From: Symsagittifera roscoffensis
Lineage: Eukaryota; Xenacoelomorpha; Acoela; Convolutidae
DNA: 64,000 bases
NCBI RefSeq assembly: GCF_963678635.1
Contig: NC_087063.1
Location: 66,392,471-66,456,470 of the forward strand
Direction of reading: 5' to 3'
Part shown: positions 20,104-32,139 of the stretch, piece after piece
Position numbering within the stretch: the stretch's first letter is position 1
Layout: every line of letters starts with the position of its first letter
Notes under the pieces: generated by a model
The model's input: the letters and a program-made list of their open reading frames with translations, nothing else
Database searches by the model: none
What the model was told of the DNA's origin: nothing
Program-made: the position numbers and the translations under genes

Positions 20104-21295
20104 ATATGAAGTAAGCAAGAGTTCCGTTACCAGAAAAAAGCAGACTCGCGCCAAGGCAAAATCGCCCAAAAGACAGACAAGACAGACACCGGCGATCACA
20201 ATATCGAGATTAAAGAAGAGAAATGTTTCAGTTAGCGTGGTGACTACGCGGAGTAATAACGAACAGCACGAGACGAATGATGCAGCTGATAAAAAACTTC
20301 AGAAACGAAAGAAGTTGATCTAGAGACACCAGATCAATATATAGACGACACCGAGAAGAAAACGACGGAATCAACATCAATGCCATTTATCGATGATTGA
20401 GAAGCCAAAACAATTGAGCTCTCGCCAATAGGCAATGGTAATGAGATCACTGGAAGTCACCGAGAAACAATAAAAGAGGATTACCAGTCGAAGAGGACAT
20501 CACTCACGGAGAGATTTGCCGCCATCGTGGGGATGAGACCGAAAGATAAAGAGGAGATGATAACTGGAACCGGAAAAAGAAGATCTTTGGAATGGTTTCC
20601 GCCATAGCAACGGAGACCGTTCAAAGAGGAGAATAAGACACCGGATCTAGGGGGGAAAAGAGTATCAGACAGCGGAACCTGCAACAGAAAGGAAGGTACC
20701 ACCGGTAGAGGTGGGGGACTTGATGCAAAAGTTTGAACACCTAGCGGTGAGGAAGACCTGGATAAGTCAAAAAGAGAGGTCAGGTATAAAACATGAGAGC
20801 GTTGATAGCTACTTCACCATGGCGAGAGCAACAGAGAAGAAGTTACAACAGATGGCCCAAAGAGTCGAACAAACTGACAAGGAACGGGAGAGGTTCATCA
20901 AAATAGACTTGGAAGAAATGAAAAAAAAAAACGGTACAAAACCGTAAGAAAAAACCCTGGATTCTGGAGACAAGAAAGGATAAAGGGCCAGAAGAGCCGG
21001 GCAGATAAATTCTGTGCCTTGTAGTCCAAATTGGATGCGCTCTTCAGAAGTTCTACTAGCCATGATAGAGCGGTACCAAAGAAAACAGGAAGACAATTTG
21101 AAACTAGGGCGGACTTTGCAAAACCACATCGAAACAAGAATCCTAAAGCCTCAAATCCATAACATCATAGCATCGGAACAAGGAAATTCAGCAAATAAAG
21201 GACCCGGATTAAATTCAACTAGAGTCGCGAGGGAATCAAATGTTAACGCGAGTGTAGCACCAGATGCCATGAAATGGGCAAAGCTTGGGAAATGA
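20104..21295 (+). pseudogene. Gag-like remnants of the Ty3-type element
   Basis: A basic Lys/Arg/Ser-rich frame is open from 20,104 to about 20,320. Later frames (20,711-20,947 and 21,014-21,295) encode charged, coiled-coil-prone sequence (EKKLQQMAQRVEQTDKERERF). No zinc knuckle or capsid motif was recognised. Position before pol is the main argument. Confidence 0.5.
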
Positions 21296-21821
21296 TGAAC
21301 AGGACATTTGAAGCATTTGCCACGAGAATTACGGAGTCAAGCAAAAAAGAAGGCGGCAAACCGAGAAAAACCTTCAAGAAAACCAAAGAATTCAAGGACG
21401 ATTCGGACGGTTGCATTGACACATGGGTCGAGGTAAAAAGGCTACATCTAGAGTACCAATTCCGCTGTATCTGCAGTACAGCTGTATCTGTAATACCAAT
21501 TCCAAAAAGCCAAATTGCTGCTGTTTTAGGAAAACCTTTTTCGATCACCAAGTGTGGCCTCTGCGTCAGTGTCTTGTTGAATGATCTTGATACACCAATC
21601 ACAATCGAGAGAGGGAGGAAATTGGGATAAGCATTGCCGGTGAAAAGTAGATACGAAATGACAGAAAAGTTCTTGATTGTCCGAAAAACAAGGACAAAAT
21701 TTGCATCTCAAGTTGATTGTAACGAAAAAAATTTTTGTGGGGAATTTTCATATAACTTAAGCCAAAGACAGTCGATGGACTGTCGAGCTGTTCGAAAATT
21801 CCAGAAAGAACCATACCTGAG

Positions 21822-22674
21822 GTGTTGGTTTTGTACAAACCGGTATTACCAGAAATTGAACATTTAAGGGGAAAAATAGCGAACGAGCAGCTCGAAGCCA
21901 TCAAGGATGTGTTAGACAGTAATCAGAACGTTTTCCTGATTTATATGACGGATATCGGGTGTTGTAGTTTTGTTGAACATGAAATAGAATTAGACGAGTC
22001 AGGGTTACCGCACAGGAAGGTGGCGAGGCGCATGACTCCACATAAATCGGATGCATGTAGAAAAGAAATAGAAACATTACTAGATTCTGACATAATAGAA
22101 CCATCCAAATCACTGTGGGCTTGTGGAGTAGTGATGGCCAAAAAGAAAGGTGATCAACTGAGATTCTCATATGACTTTCGAGATCTGAGCTCCGTCACGG
22201 TTAAGGATGCCTATCCCGTCCCTAGAATAGACTAAAGTCTTTCAAAATTGGGGGATGCAAAGTTTTTCTCTTGATCTGGCGTCAGCCTTTTGGTAGGTAC
22301 CACTTAGGAAACAAGATGGGGAGAAAACGGGATTTGCTTGCGAGCTGGGGTTGTTTCAATGGGAAAGGATGCCGTTTGGCCTATGCAATGCGACAGCCCC
22401 ATTCCAGAGATTATTCACAAGCACTAACAAGAGTAACAACGAATTATGGGAACTTGGTAATGTGTTACGTGGAGACGTGGTGATAGCAACGCCAACCCTT
22501 GAGGATCACATCGAGCGCCTGGACGAAGTTTTTGCATGTACGAAAATGGCAGGTCTGAAACGCAAGCCGTCGAAATGCGAAATATTGAAGGACTCATTAA
22601 AACACTCCGGGAGAATGGTGGACAGACATGGCATCAGACCAGATCTTGGCTCAGTTGAGGCAGTACTGACTTAG
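21822..22674 (+). pseudogene. Ty3-type reverse transcriptase, broken
   Basis: RT core blocks are visible: EIETLLDSDIIEPSKSLWAC, then VVMAKKKGDQLRFSYDFRDL, AYPVPRID, FFSLDLASAFW (motif A), and FQWERMPFGLCNATAPFQRL (motif B). Motif C is broken: near 22,466-22,480 the frame shifts inside the YVDD codons, so the downstream DVVIATPTLEDHIERL is in another frame. Stops also interrupt it (for example after PVPRID). The enzyme cannot be functional as read. Confidence 0.8.
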
Positions 22675-22689
22675 AAATCACCGAATACG

Positions 22690-23190
22690 GAACATCAGTT
22701 GATGAGCTTTCTTGGTTTCGCGAACTACTGTAGAGAGTTCATGAAAGGGTACGCGGAAAAATTATGCTCGATGCAACAACTCATGAGACATGGAGGCAAG
22801 AAGTTTACATGCGGTGAAGGAGTCCTTTCAGAGAACGAAACGAAAGTTGTGGGAGGCTTCGATATTGGTCAAATGAGATGGGCATATCTGTAAACAGAGA
22901 TGGGCATATACGTCCTAGACACAGATGCCTCAGTGGTCGCAATTTATGGGGTACTTCATGAAGAGCAAGAATGGAATGGCAAGACCTTCTTGAGACCAAT
23001 AGCGTACGGGAGCAAAATCCTAGGCGACAAGGAGATGAAGTACGGCACACTCAAGGCAGAGATGTTTGCAGTAGATACCTTCGTAGAAAAATACAGAGCA
23101 TTGTCTTGGCTGAAAACGTACTCAATGGATCAAAAAAATATCTGGAAATGGATAGTGTGTCTAGATGGTTACAATAGGAAAAATTAGCAC
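22690..23190 (+). pseudogene. RNase H region of the Ty3-type element
   Basis: FLGFANYCREFMKGYA is the RT-RNase H connection. The frame at 22,900-23,187 then gives YVLDTDAS, RPIAYGSKIL and LKAEMFAVDTFVEKY, the first catalytic Asp and Glu blocks of a Ty3 RNase H. A stop separates the two pieces. Confidence 0.7.
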
Positions 23191-23199
23191 AGGACCACA

Positions 23200-25145
23200 G
23201 ACAAGCACCGAGTTGCAGACAGCTTGAGCAAGAAGACAGATTTCTACGAGAGACAGGAGCAGAGGGAAGCTAACAGGTCTGAAGTAAAAGAGAGATTTTC
23301 GTTTATGGACAAGGAGACCTATTATAGTATGCCTCTCACAAGATGGTTCGATAAATCAGGAAAAACAAAAGAGGATGATTATTTGCTGAAGACCAGAGGA
23401 CGAAAATCCTGGGGAGGCAATCGGGAATGCCTGTGCAACTTTTGCTGAAGTCGAAACTAGTCAGGGAGACGTTAAAAGCGAAAGGTTATGACCGAGAAGA
23501 AGGCGTGAGAGGGAGAGCAGTGTTGTAAGATGATCTAATGAGATTGTTGCAGAAGGTGGCGGATAACAAGCCCGTGGTCACGAACGAGATAAAAGATGAG
23601 CCGGAAATCACGATTTTGAGAAAAACCAAAGTGGGTCCGCATGGAGATATTCAGTCGGGAGACAAAGAACTTGATAGTAAAGAATTGTTGCAAACGTTAG
23701 TCGATTGAGTTCTTGAGGAGATAGTCATGCAGACCTCACTGAGAAAGAAAAGGGGTCGTTCAAAGAGGAGGCTGAAAAGATCGGAGCAGATCAAGGTTCC
23801 GGGGAGTGGATGATGCATATGGAAAAAAAATGAAAGAAAAAATTTGTCAGGGGTGTCAGGAGCAGCGGACGAAGACTCCACGGAAACTGAAGACGAGCCA
23901 AACAGCCTTTGCATGATACTAGCGGAGACAAAAATGAAGAATCAGGATAGAGAGCTTCATATGGATCCCTCGTCTGGAACGTACAATTTAGACTTATGAT
24001 GCCAGTGGAGGAGAAGAACTGGATATCATAGCGGTAGCAAGGAAACCGTTCAGGCAGTTATCATGCACTTTGAACGTAAAAACGAATCTAGAGCCCGAGA
24101 GCAACGGGGTAATCTTGAGGAAGATAGTATGTGTCAATTTGCAAGATGACATCCACAACCTGGGAGAAATGAGACCGCAAATCATGGCACTGAAAGAGCA
24201 TATGAAGGCGAAGAATAGGCTATCGGAATGAGTAGGGCACAGAAAAACGACAAAATGACGAATTTTCTCTCCAAATGGATCAAAACAGGGGAGAAAAAGA
24301 AAAGGGAACAAGAGGAAGATAGCTATAAGATCTTGAACCAGTTTTACAAGGAATGGAAGGAGCTACTTTTTCACACGGTGTATGGTGTGGTGGTCTGTAA
24401 GAAGAGATGATAAGAAAATACTACACAAACACAACCTCATCATAATACCGCAGCTGTATTAGACAGAGGTATTCTTTAGGTCGCATGACCAAATTGGGCA
24501 TCAGGGAAAAGACAAGGTGCAAGAAAAATACTTCATCTGTTTGATGAGCCTGGAATGAGGAAGGCTTACGAGAGATGGACCCCAATCCATGCTTGTCATG
24601 CCTGCAGGTGAATAACCTACAAAAATGAAGTTCACACTGAAATTGGCGGAAAAATAGGAATTCATTGAGGTTGTGCAGATAGACCAGCAAAAAATTTGAA
24701 TGACGGAAACGTGTTACAACCAGATCCTAATGTTAAAAGACCATTTTCGAAACTGACGCAAGCAGTGTCGTGTCAGACAGCATCGGCAGAGAAAACTTGT
24801 GATAACCTTATCACAAATTGGATATCAAGATACGGTTGTCATCAAGAGAGAGAAAGATGACCATACCTGATGCCGAGGCTAGAGAGTGTGGGTTACAAGA
24901 TGAACTAGACAGCATCTCCCTTGATAAAGTATGTTTGGGAACTTATGCAGAACCAGCAGACAAGGAGGGATTGACGGTGAGAACGTTCGTCTCCTTGGCG
25001 AATGACACGACCATCAAGGTTTTCAGGAAGGGTCCTCCCACACGAGAGTTAAGAAAGAGACAGGCGCATGAGACTCTTGAGTCTTTCCTGGGCGAAAAAG
25101 TATATAGATGGGTTGTTCTCCGCGGGGAAGACCATCTTTGATACA
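23200..25145 (+). pseudogene. Integrase and 3' pol remnants of the Ty3-type element
   Basis: At about 24,430-24,610 an HHCC-type zinc module is readable (RSHDQIGHQGKDKVQEKYF, then CHAC) with one stop. LITNWISRYGCH near 24,810 resembles a conserved integrase core block. The frame at 24,818-25,141 encodes a charged C-terminal part. No complete D,D,E set could be assembled. The stretch at 23,450-24,400 is charged, broken coding sequence that I do not recognise. Confidence 0.5.
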
Positions 25146-25843
25146 TTCATTCAGGACATCTTGAGCATGTCGATCAACTTATTGCTGGCACTATACCTGG
25201 TTTTCCCTAGATACTTGTTCAAAATGAGCCCAGCCATCATGTTCAGTAGGGGCGTGGAGAACCTGAGGATCGACGGATACTTGACGCTGATTCTCCTAAC
25301 GCTTGAAAATTTGGTGGCGGTTTTTTATCGTCTGATGAATTATGTGGACCCGATGGCCATGGCTAAAGCTCACCCAAGTCTTGAGACCTAATAATACAAG
25401 TGTGCCGCGTGATTGAAAACGCTCCTGGTAGACTATCTTCTGATGCAAAACAGACACTTAACGGGTAAAAAAAACGGACCCGAAAATTAAAGAACAAGTT
25501 ATGGAAGTAAATGTAGCTATTCCTCTCTTTACCGACCCATGCCTGGCAATGAGGTCTGATTCTCTAGGAGTAGTAAGAGGGCTAGGAGAATTGGTGACCA
25601 GTGTCTATGGATCGGCAGCAACCTATGCCTTTCCAGACCCTTTAATTACGGCGTATCGACCTTCAGTGATACACGTGAGCTTGATTGATCAGCTTTCTAG
25701 TTGGGACGGCACTCGACTTGATAAGGAAGGAACTAGAGGTGATTTTTGAGCGGACGTGTTGCCAGCCACTCTCCCGGAATTCCCTATTGTGTGGCGAACG
25801 ACCGTGGGCGCGATGAGGACATCGATCTTGAGTCTGGGGAGTA

Positions 25844-26889
25844 TGTGCCAGTCGGTCATATCCCGAATATAGTACCTTGACAAAAACTTGAATTGCCCAA
25901 GACATGCTCAAGTTTATTGCAGCAACTTAAATAAGAAGTCAAAAAAATCAAAAGAGTCGAATAATAATTGCGTTAAAATGGACAGAAAATCAGTATAATA
26001 ATAACAATCAATTCGAGTAGAGATGTCCTGTTCCTGATAGAGAACGCCGGGAGCTATTTCGAGAGTGTTATTACTGGAGTAGGGAGAACCTTGATGGAGC
26101 AAGTTGACGAGTGAAGCGATCCAACGGTACAAACAACAAAACTACCTGAGTTCAAACTAGTAATTTCCTCAAACTTTGTGAGTTGCTTTAGTTATATTAG
26201 TTTCTCGATTCTAGAGTTGCGTCACTCTATGAGTACTGAATTTAATTTCTTGAGTGTAGTTTACACAGTCAAATTGAGATAAGGCTGGTTTTGGATTGAT
26301 CCACGGAAATGGATCAAAGGTCCGCTGTTTTATAAAAAAAACTAATGGTATGTTTGAGTTTATATCCATGTTTTAACGACGTTCGCGTGTTTCAGGTATC
26401 TAGAGACTTAGCCATGGGAACGTTCTTATTTCTAGAGAGGGGGAGGGGTTTGGTAGAAGCCTTGATGCAGTAACACGATTTTGTAGTCCCATGCCTTAAG
26501 CGAACCGAACTGGCTCTGACTGTATGAGGTATAACAGCACGAGAGATAGTGTCCCTGACCCTCAAGCCAATGAATATACGACCTCTTCCTCTTAACCTCA
26601 TATGTGACCTAAGAAGACGACTGTTACATAATGTTTTTATGGCGCTCCTGGGTGTTTTAAGACATCATGCTTGCGGGATTGAACCTAATTGACGCAGCTC
26701 CGGGCTACATGCTCATTCTAGAGTACCGGAGGTACGGTTCAACTGGAACGTGTCCACCCTCTGGTCGTACCGTGATAGAATTATAGGTAAAATTGTGAAA
26801 GTTTTGTCGGTGCGCTTTTGGATATGAGGCTTAGCTAAACGAATGGGGGGCCAATAGAGAAACAAAAAACGGGTAAAAGACATAAAGTG
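25844..26889 (+). repeat. 3' LTR of the Ty3-type element
   Basis: It starts TGTGCCAGTCGG after a purine tract and is co-linear with the 5' LTR. The next base after its inferred end resumes the Penelope reading frame (PPKIQRATMKRL). Confidence 0.8.
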
Positions 26890-28340
26890 AATTTCCTCCT
26901 AAAATTCAAAGAGCAACCATGAAAAGGCTTGCAAATATAGCGGTCAGCAAAGAATTTTTAATTGTGATGATTCATGGTATGTGCAAGTTGATGTTTTAGC
27001 AATGGGTGCTTTCCTGACGATAATTCTCAAAACCTATGGCTGAAAGAGTACGAGTTTGATTTAAAACAAGAAATACCGTCGGAAACGGAGATAAAGCCAG
27101 TGCATGACAAAAACTGTTTGTGCCCATGTTGCAGCAGGAAAGTAACATAGACATCTAAGGAAGTTGAATGCGAGAGTTGCCGAAACGGGTATCATCTGAA
27201 ATGCGGAAAATATCCGATGATGTATAAGCAGCAATAAGCGAGATAATCTAGTATTTTGAAAGTTGCTGCCGCGCTAAAAACAATGAGAAGGATACTCCAC
27301 AAGTAAAATTTTTCCTCAGGCATGTGGATGACATTGTTAGAAAAATTATAGGTGAGACCATATGTGTTCTCGATGGCGCCAATTCCATTCATCCAAATCT
27401 ACAGTTCCTTCTAGAGAAGCTAATTCCGAGGGAAATTTACCGTTTCCGGATGTGAACATAAATGTATAGCAGAATAGGGATCAAAAACCAACATATAATG
27501 GGACTAAACTGAACTATAGAAGCTGCGCCCCAACTCAGTTAAAGCGTAAAGTGATCCGAGGCACTGTACACAGAGTTTTTAGGAGTACATCGAACTGGAA
27601 TTATTTTAATAAGGCTGGTTTTTACGAGTACATCTAACTGGAAGCATTTTCATAAGGCTATGAAAATTAATACGGCGCAATGGCTGACAAATCAGTTTCC
27701 CTAGAGTTGGTCCGCAGATGTGGCAGCAGACGCCCTGTGCAAAACCATTGATGGTAAAGTTAAGCCCCTGGATAGTGAGAGTACTTCAACTCAATCACCA
27801 AAGGATGTGAATCACCCAAAGCTGATTGTACAATATCAGTTAACCAAAGCTAACAGTTTGCTAACAGATTACGAAGTTTATCCAAGGTTCAAGTGGTTTT
27901 CACCACACGAAAACTTGAATCTTGTTTACCATCGCTGAAGTTAGCATTTTGTAATGAACTCAAGTCAAGAGTGGTTTATAAACTGTCATGTAGTGTATGC
28001 ACTTCCACCTATGTCGGAAACTCTGTTCGACACTTGACCACTAGATTTGACCACTAGAACATTAGAAAGCAGACTCACTGTTAGGCCTATGCTTTCCGGC
28101 AAGTGTGCTCTCACTCACCTACAACAAGGCAGACTTGAGCGAGATAGCGCAGATGTTAACTGGGAAGTTATAGACAGGTCGAACAACCGAACAAAGCTAT
28201 TATCACTAAAGGAAATATCCGGAAAGAGAAAGTGTACTTGAACACGCTCGTTGAGTTTAGGAGCAGAAGCCTGGTATTCATCTGAGGGTTTATGGATTGA
28301 AAAGTTGAGAGAGATTCAAAGAACGGCAAAATATTTTGGT
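26890..28340 (+). pseudogene. Penelope-like element, 3' part: RT motifs B and C, zinc finger, GIY-YIG endonuclease
   Basis: In order: ATMKRLANIAVSK, the motif B block LAMGAFL (near 27,000), a Cys/His cluster CPCC..CESC..YHLKC (27,118-27,205), motif C FLRHVDDIV (near 27,320), then LHPNLQFLLE, a CAPTQLKRK block, GTVHRVFRST, and a C-terminal GIY-YIG domain (VVYKLSCSVCTSTYVGNSVRHL, near 27,975-28,040). Several stops and frameshifts are present. Penelope-like elements normally pair an RT with a C-terminal GIY-YIG nuclease. The finger inside the RT palm is the odd part. The 5' part of the RT is at 16,925-17,044. Confidence 0.8.
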
Positions 28341-28479
28341 TTTGGGAAAAAGTATTGTACATAAATTAACCTTGGATGACACCATTCTCTTTGATTGTGC
28401 AATTCATCCTTGCCGTGGATCTACCACGAAAAAAAAATAAAAAAACTGGAAAAATATGAAAAAGCAGAAAAAATATGAC

Positions 28480-31180
28480 TTTTTTTTCTGCAGGATGGTA
28501 CCAATAGATTTATGAAAAACAATAGAACGGTGCACGAAATTTTTGACGAATATTTGGCTCTGGTTGACAAGTGTGACGATCTTTTCAAACCCGATTTTTC
28601 GTTATATGTGATTTGACACCAATTCCCGGAAGCGCCGAAAATGAAATTAAAAACAAAATGATCAAGGAAATCAATGATTTTGGCAACTGTAAATTAAGAC
28701 GGAAAATTTGTCGTGTTGGAACTAAACACTTGTATTTGCAATGCTCCGAGGTTTCTAAAAATCAAGCACTACAACCAGTTTAGCCAAGGGAACTTTCATA
28801 TAAATTATATAACTGGGTTGCCAACCCTGTAAATTGCCCTTCTGTTTGTCCTGTTGAAAATCTCGAATTGGTTGACAGATGCATCAAAGACTTCATTGAA
28901 ATTTATACAAAAATTTCAGCGCTTCAAATCTAGATAAAAATTGATCAACAAAGTGTTCACACTTGGAACAATAACAATAATTCAAAGCTTGGTCATCGTG
29001 AAAATAGTCGCTACTACCAAAGCTACTACTGAGAGTGTAACGTGAAAGTCACCAGCTTTTTTGTAGTTCTATTTGAAAATTAAAATCAATCCACGTTTGT
29101 TTTTTGTACTGTCTTCCATTGGACTAAAAATGGCTTCAACTAGTCCCACGCCATTGTTCTTGATTTCTGGGATGACAGTACAAACTAAGTCTCAAAGCAT
29201 GAAGACCTTTTGATTAAGATTTAGACTTAAAAGCAAAATGATTTTGCATTTTTGCAGGGTTTATTAGCTTTTTACTTTATACTTTAATACTTCTATCAGG
29301 TGACATAGAAAATAATCCCGAACCCTTTTCATCCTAGAAAAATTTTGAACGATCGAAAGTCCTGGATAAAAATCTAAGGCTATTTCATTTAATTCGCAAA
29401 AGCATTGCAAACAATCAACATCAACTCAAAAACTAGTCAATTATATCAGGATAGTTTGTATATACGGTTTAACGGAAATCTGGATAACCAATAAGGAATC
29501 TTCTTTATCCATATGAAAAGAGTTTCCAAGTAGTACGTAGAGAGAGAAAACATCAAGAGGTGGGGGTCTTTTATTTCTAGTTCCAAATTCTTTCAAAAAA
29601 AGAGTAAGAGATGATCTAATCTCAATGATCTCAAAACTTGGGTTTTTATGGATCGAAGTAAACCACAAGTTGATCAAAGAGCCCCTCTAATTTAACTTAT
29701 CATACTGTTCGAATAAACAAATATACGATAACCTTTTTATAAACTTGGCAAAACTGACTGACTTGGCATCAGTTTTGAAATCAAACATCATCATAATGAG
29801 AGAACTTATATTAATTTTTTTAAATCAAATCGGAAAAATAAATTTTAGATACCATTTTATGCCCTTACGGAGTTAAAAAGCTCAGTAAGTCGCTTCCTGG
29901 TTGCTGCTGCGACAAAAACAAGAGTCTAGTTGACCACATTATTACTGATAAAACGTTTAAATTTTTTCCCATGTCTTTGATTGCCCAATGCGAATGGACC
30001 ATTTCCTCACCATTACGACTTTTTGTCACAGTTAAATGGAAAACATAAACCGAGGATGAAATTTGTTTTTTGATAAAACGCATTACTGTTGAAGAAATAC
30101 AGAGAGGATGTGAATAAACAAAATTGGTCGTTTTTGAACATAATAACCTGTCCTAATGATATATATTCGAAATTCAAAAAAAACTTTAGCTGTATAAATA
30201 AAAAGCACCAATGAAAATAATTTTTATACGTTGTTTTTTCTGGCATAAAAATGGGTGTCAAAACAAACTATAGATCTGAAATTGAAAAAAAAGATAATCT
30301 GTTGAACTATGAGCTTCAACAAATTCCATGAAATGGAAACGGCCTCAAGTAAAAGCTATGTCATTGACTTTGAAAAGTTTCACAGACAGTTAAATGAATC
30401 AGCATCGTTCGAAAGGTCTAAGTGGAAACTTGCCAAAAAAATAAGGAACAAGAAAGGAACATCAACCAATATAGAATGTCTCAGGAATTATTCAATGATT
30501 TCGTAGCCGAGCCTAAAAAACTTCGAGCCTGCTCAATGACAAAATCTTGAAAATTGGCAAACTGATTTCCCACAAAGTTCTTATCACATGATCTCTACAC
30601 CGGTAACGTTAAAACAAAATTTTCTTTCCGTATCGTTGCATCAAAGGAAAGAAAAAAATCTTCATGCTCTGAATAAAACGAAACCCCTGGGTCCTTTTTC
30701 TATTCCAACTTGGGCACTCCATGCCCTAATCTTATATCATCTACAGAATCCAGCAGTGATCCTACAATATTCGGCGACTATAGATCAAAATCTTAACGAA
30801 ACACTTGAAAAGCAACTAAGTTAGGTCATCAAAGCCTGCTTTTATAAACGCAAATTTGATTCCTTTGCGGAAACTAAAGCAAATATTAGCGTATTTTTCT
30901 TGACTATAGAATATCAATATATTGTAAGCAATATTTTTCTCTCAGCAGAAACCAGCTTTCCTTTCGGAAAAACGTTAAAACTTACCAAACTCGGCTTTAT
31001 ATTACCAGCCTGTTGCAGGTTCTTCTGCATCAAACGCTCTCACAGTAAGATACTTGATAAAAGTGTTATTAGGAAAGGCATTCTGCTACACAATAGCATC
31101 CCATTCAAGCACATAAGCGATATTCATTCTACGAGCACTACCACAGCTAAGATAAGATACAGAAGAATTTATTCTTGATC
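28480..31180 (+). pseudogene. Decayed non-LTR retrotransposon with 2A-like motif and AP-type endonuclease
   Basis: A 2A-like peptide LLSGDIENNPEP is encoded at about 29,290-29,326 (the canonical ending is NPGP). Endonuclease pieces follow: IYGLTEIWITNKESSL, then RGGGLLFLVPNSFK and FLWIEVN, and SNIIIM.EL near the GDLN block. At 30,588-30,780 an RT start is readable (LNKTKPLGPFSIPTWAL). Many stops are present. The layout resembles CR1/L2-like elements of marine animals. The frame at 28,480-29,040 is an unidentified first ORF. Confidence 0.6.
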
Positions 31181-32139
31181 AATTTATGAAGGACCTGGGC
31201 CATACGGAAAGAATTTAGGTTCATCAAGTAGACTTTTGCTAATACTTATTGTAAACTACACTAAATTTGTACACCCCTATTTGTGTCATTTGTATAATTG
31301 TAACACATTAACAGGAAGCTTAGTGTTTTTATTATATATAGACTTAACCAAGTTTGGCATTAATTTACCACATTTTAGGATAATCATGTGAATGGTAATT
31401 CATGTCAAGAATATCATTGGGTGGGCAATTAGTTATATTAAAAAGGGATCACACAGGGGTTGAGTTTTGTTCCAACGGAAGCTGTTTTTATTACCCATGA
31501 CCGCGCGATGTCATTCAACAACCTACGCCTCGTGGATTATAGTTTACGAAGATCCATAGGAGGTCATTTTTTAAATGGTTTCCTCACTTCGATTCCTTTT
31601 GGTTTGCTTGAACAAGGTTTGACTGTCTTTTTTATCGTAATTGCTTCAAGAAGCTGCCCAATTGATCCTTTGTTAGCTTCCAAACTTGCAAAACAGATCT
31701 ATGGAAAGTATGTCCGATCCTAAATTCAATAAAACAATCGTTTTATGAAAGAAACGAGACGTTCCCACGCCCCACTAAAATGAGTCGATTGTTTTCAGTT
31801 TGTTCCTTTTTTGTCCTTTTTTGTCGTAGTGTGGTATAATATTTGAGTTATCTGAACGAAATAGTTTAAAACGACCAGGTCGAGCCATGAATCTACAATT
31901 TACGAAATGCTGTCAAAAAATTTTCAGTTGTCAGATTGTCGGGAGTATCTAGTAAATTGCACGCGATGTTGAACAAGTAAAGAGACAAATCTTGTTATTG
32001 TCTGTGGTATCTTTTTCAGCCATGTAGAGTGGACCGATGCTATCTAGTCACACGTTCTTGAGTTTTTATCGCTGAATTTAGAGGTAATCGAAGCGCTGTG
32101 CGGATATATCAACCATAAAGGGGTTTAAACTATCGTCTT

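Larger units (their letters stand above)
17045..26889 (+). mobile_element. 9.8-kb Ty3-type LTR retrotransposon inserted in a Penelope-like element
   Basis: Direct LTRs at 17,045-18,121 and 25,844-26,889 (about 85 percent identical by eye) both begin TGTGCCAGT.GGTCATATCC. The interior carries a minisatellite leader, Gag-like frames, and degraded RT, RNase H and integrase in Ty3 order. A purine tract (CTGGGGAG) precedes the 3' LTR. The flanks are two halves of one Penelope RT. A clean target duplication was not found, and the 3' LTR edges are approximate. Confidence 0.85.

Noticed and set aside
17045-26889. Target duplication AATTT or CCTC(A/C) around the 9.8-kb element
   Set aside because: Short similar words occur on both flanks, but none sits exactly at the inferred LTR ends.
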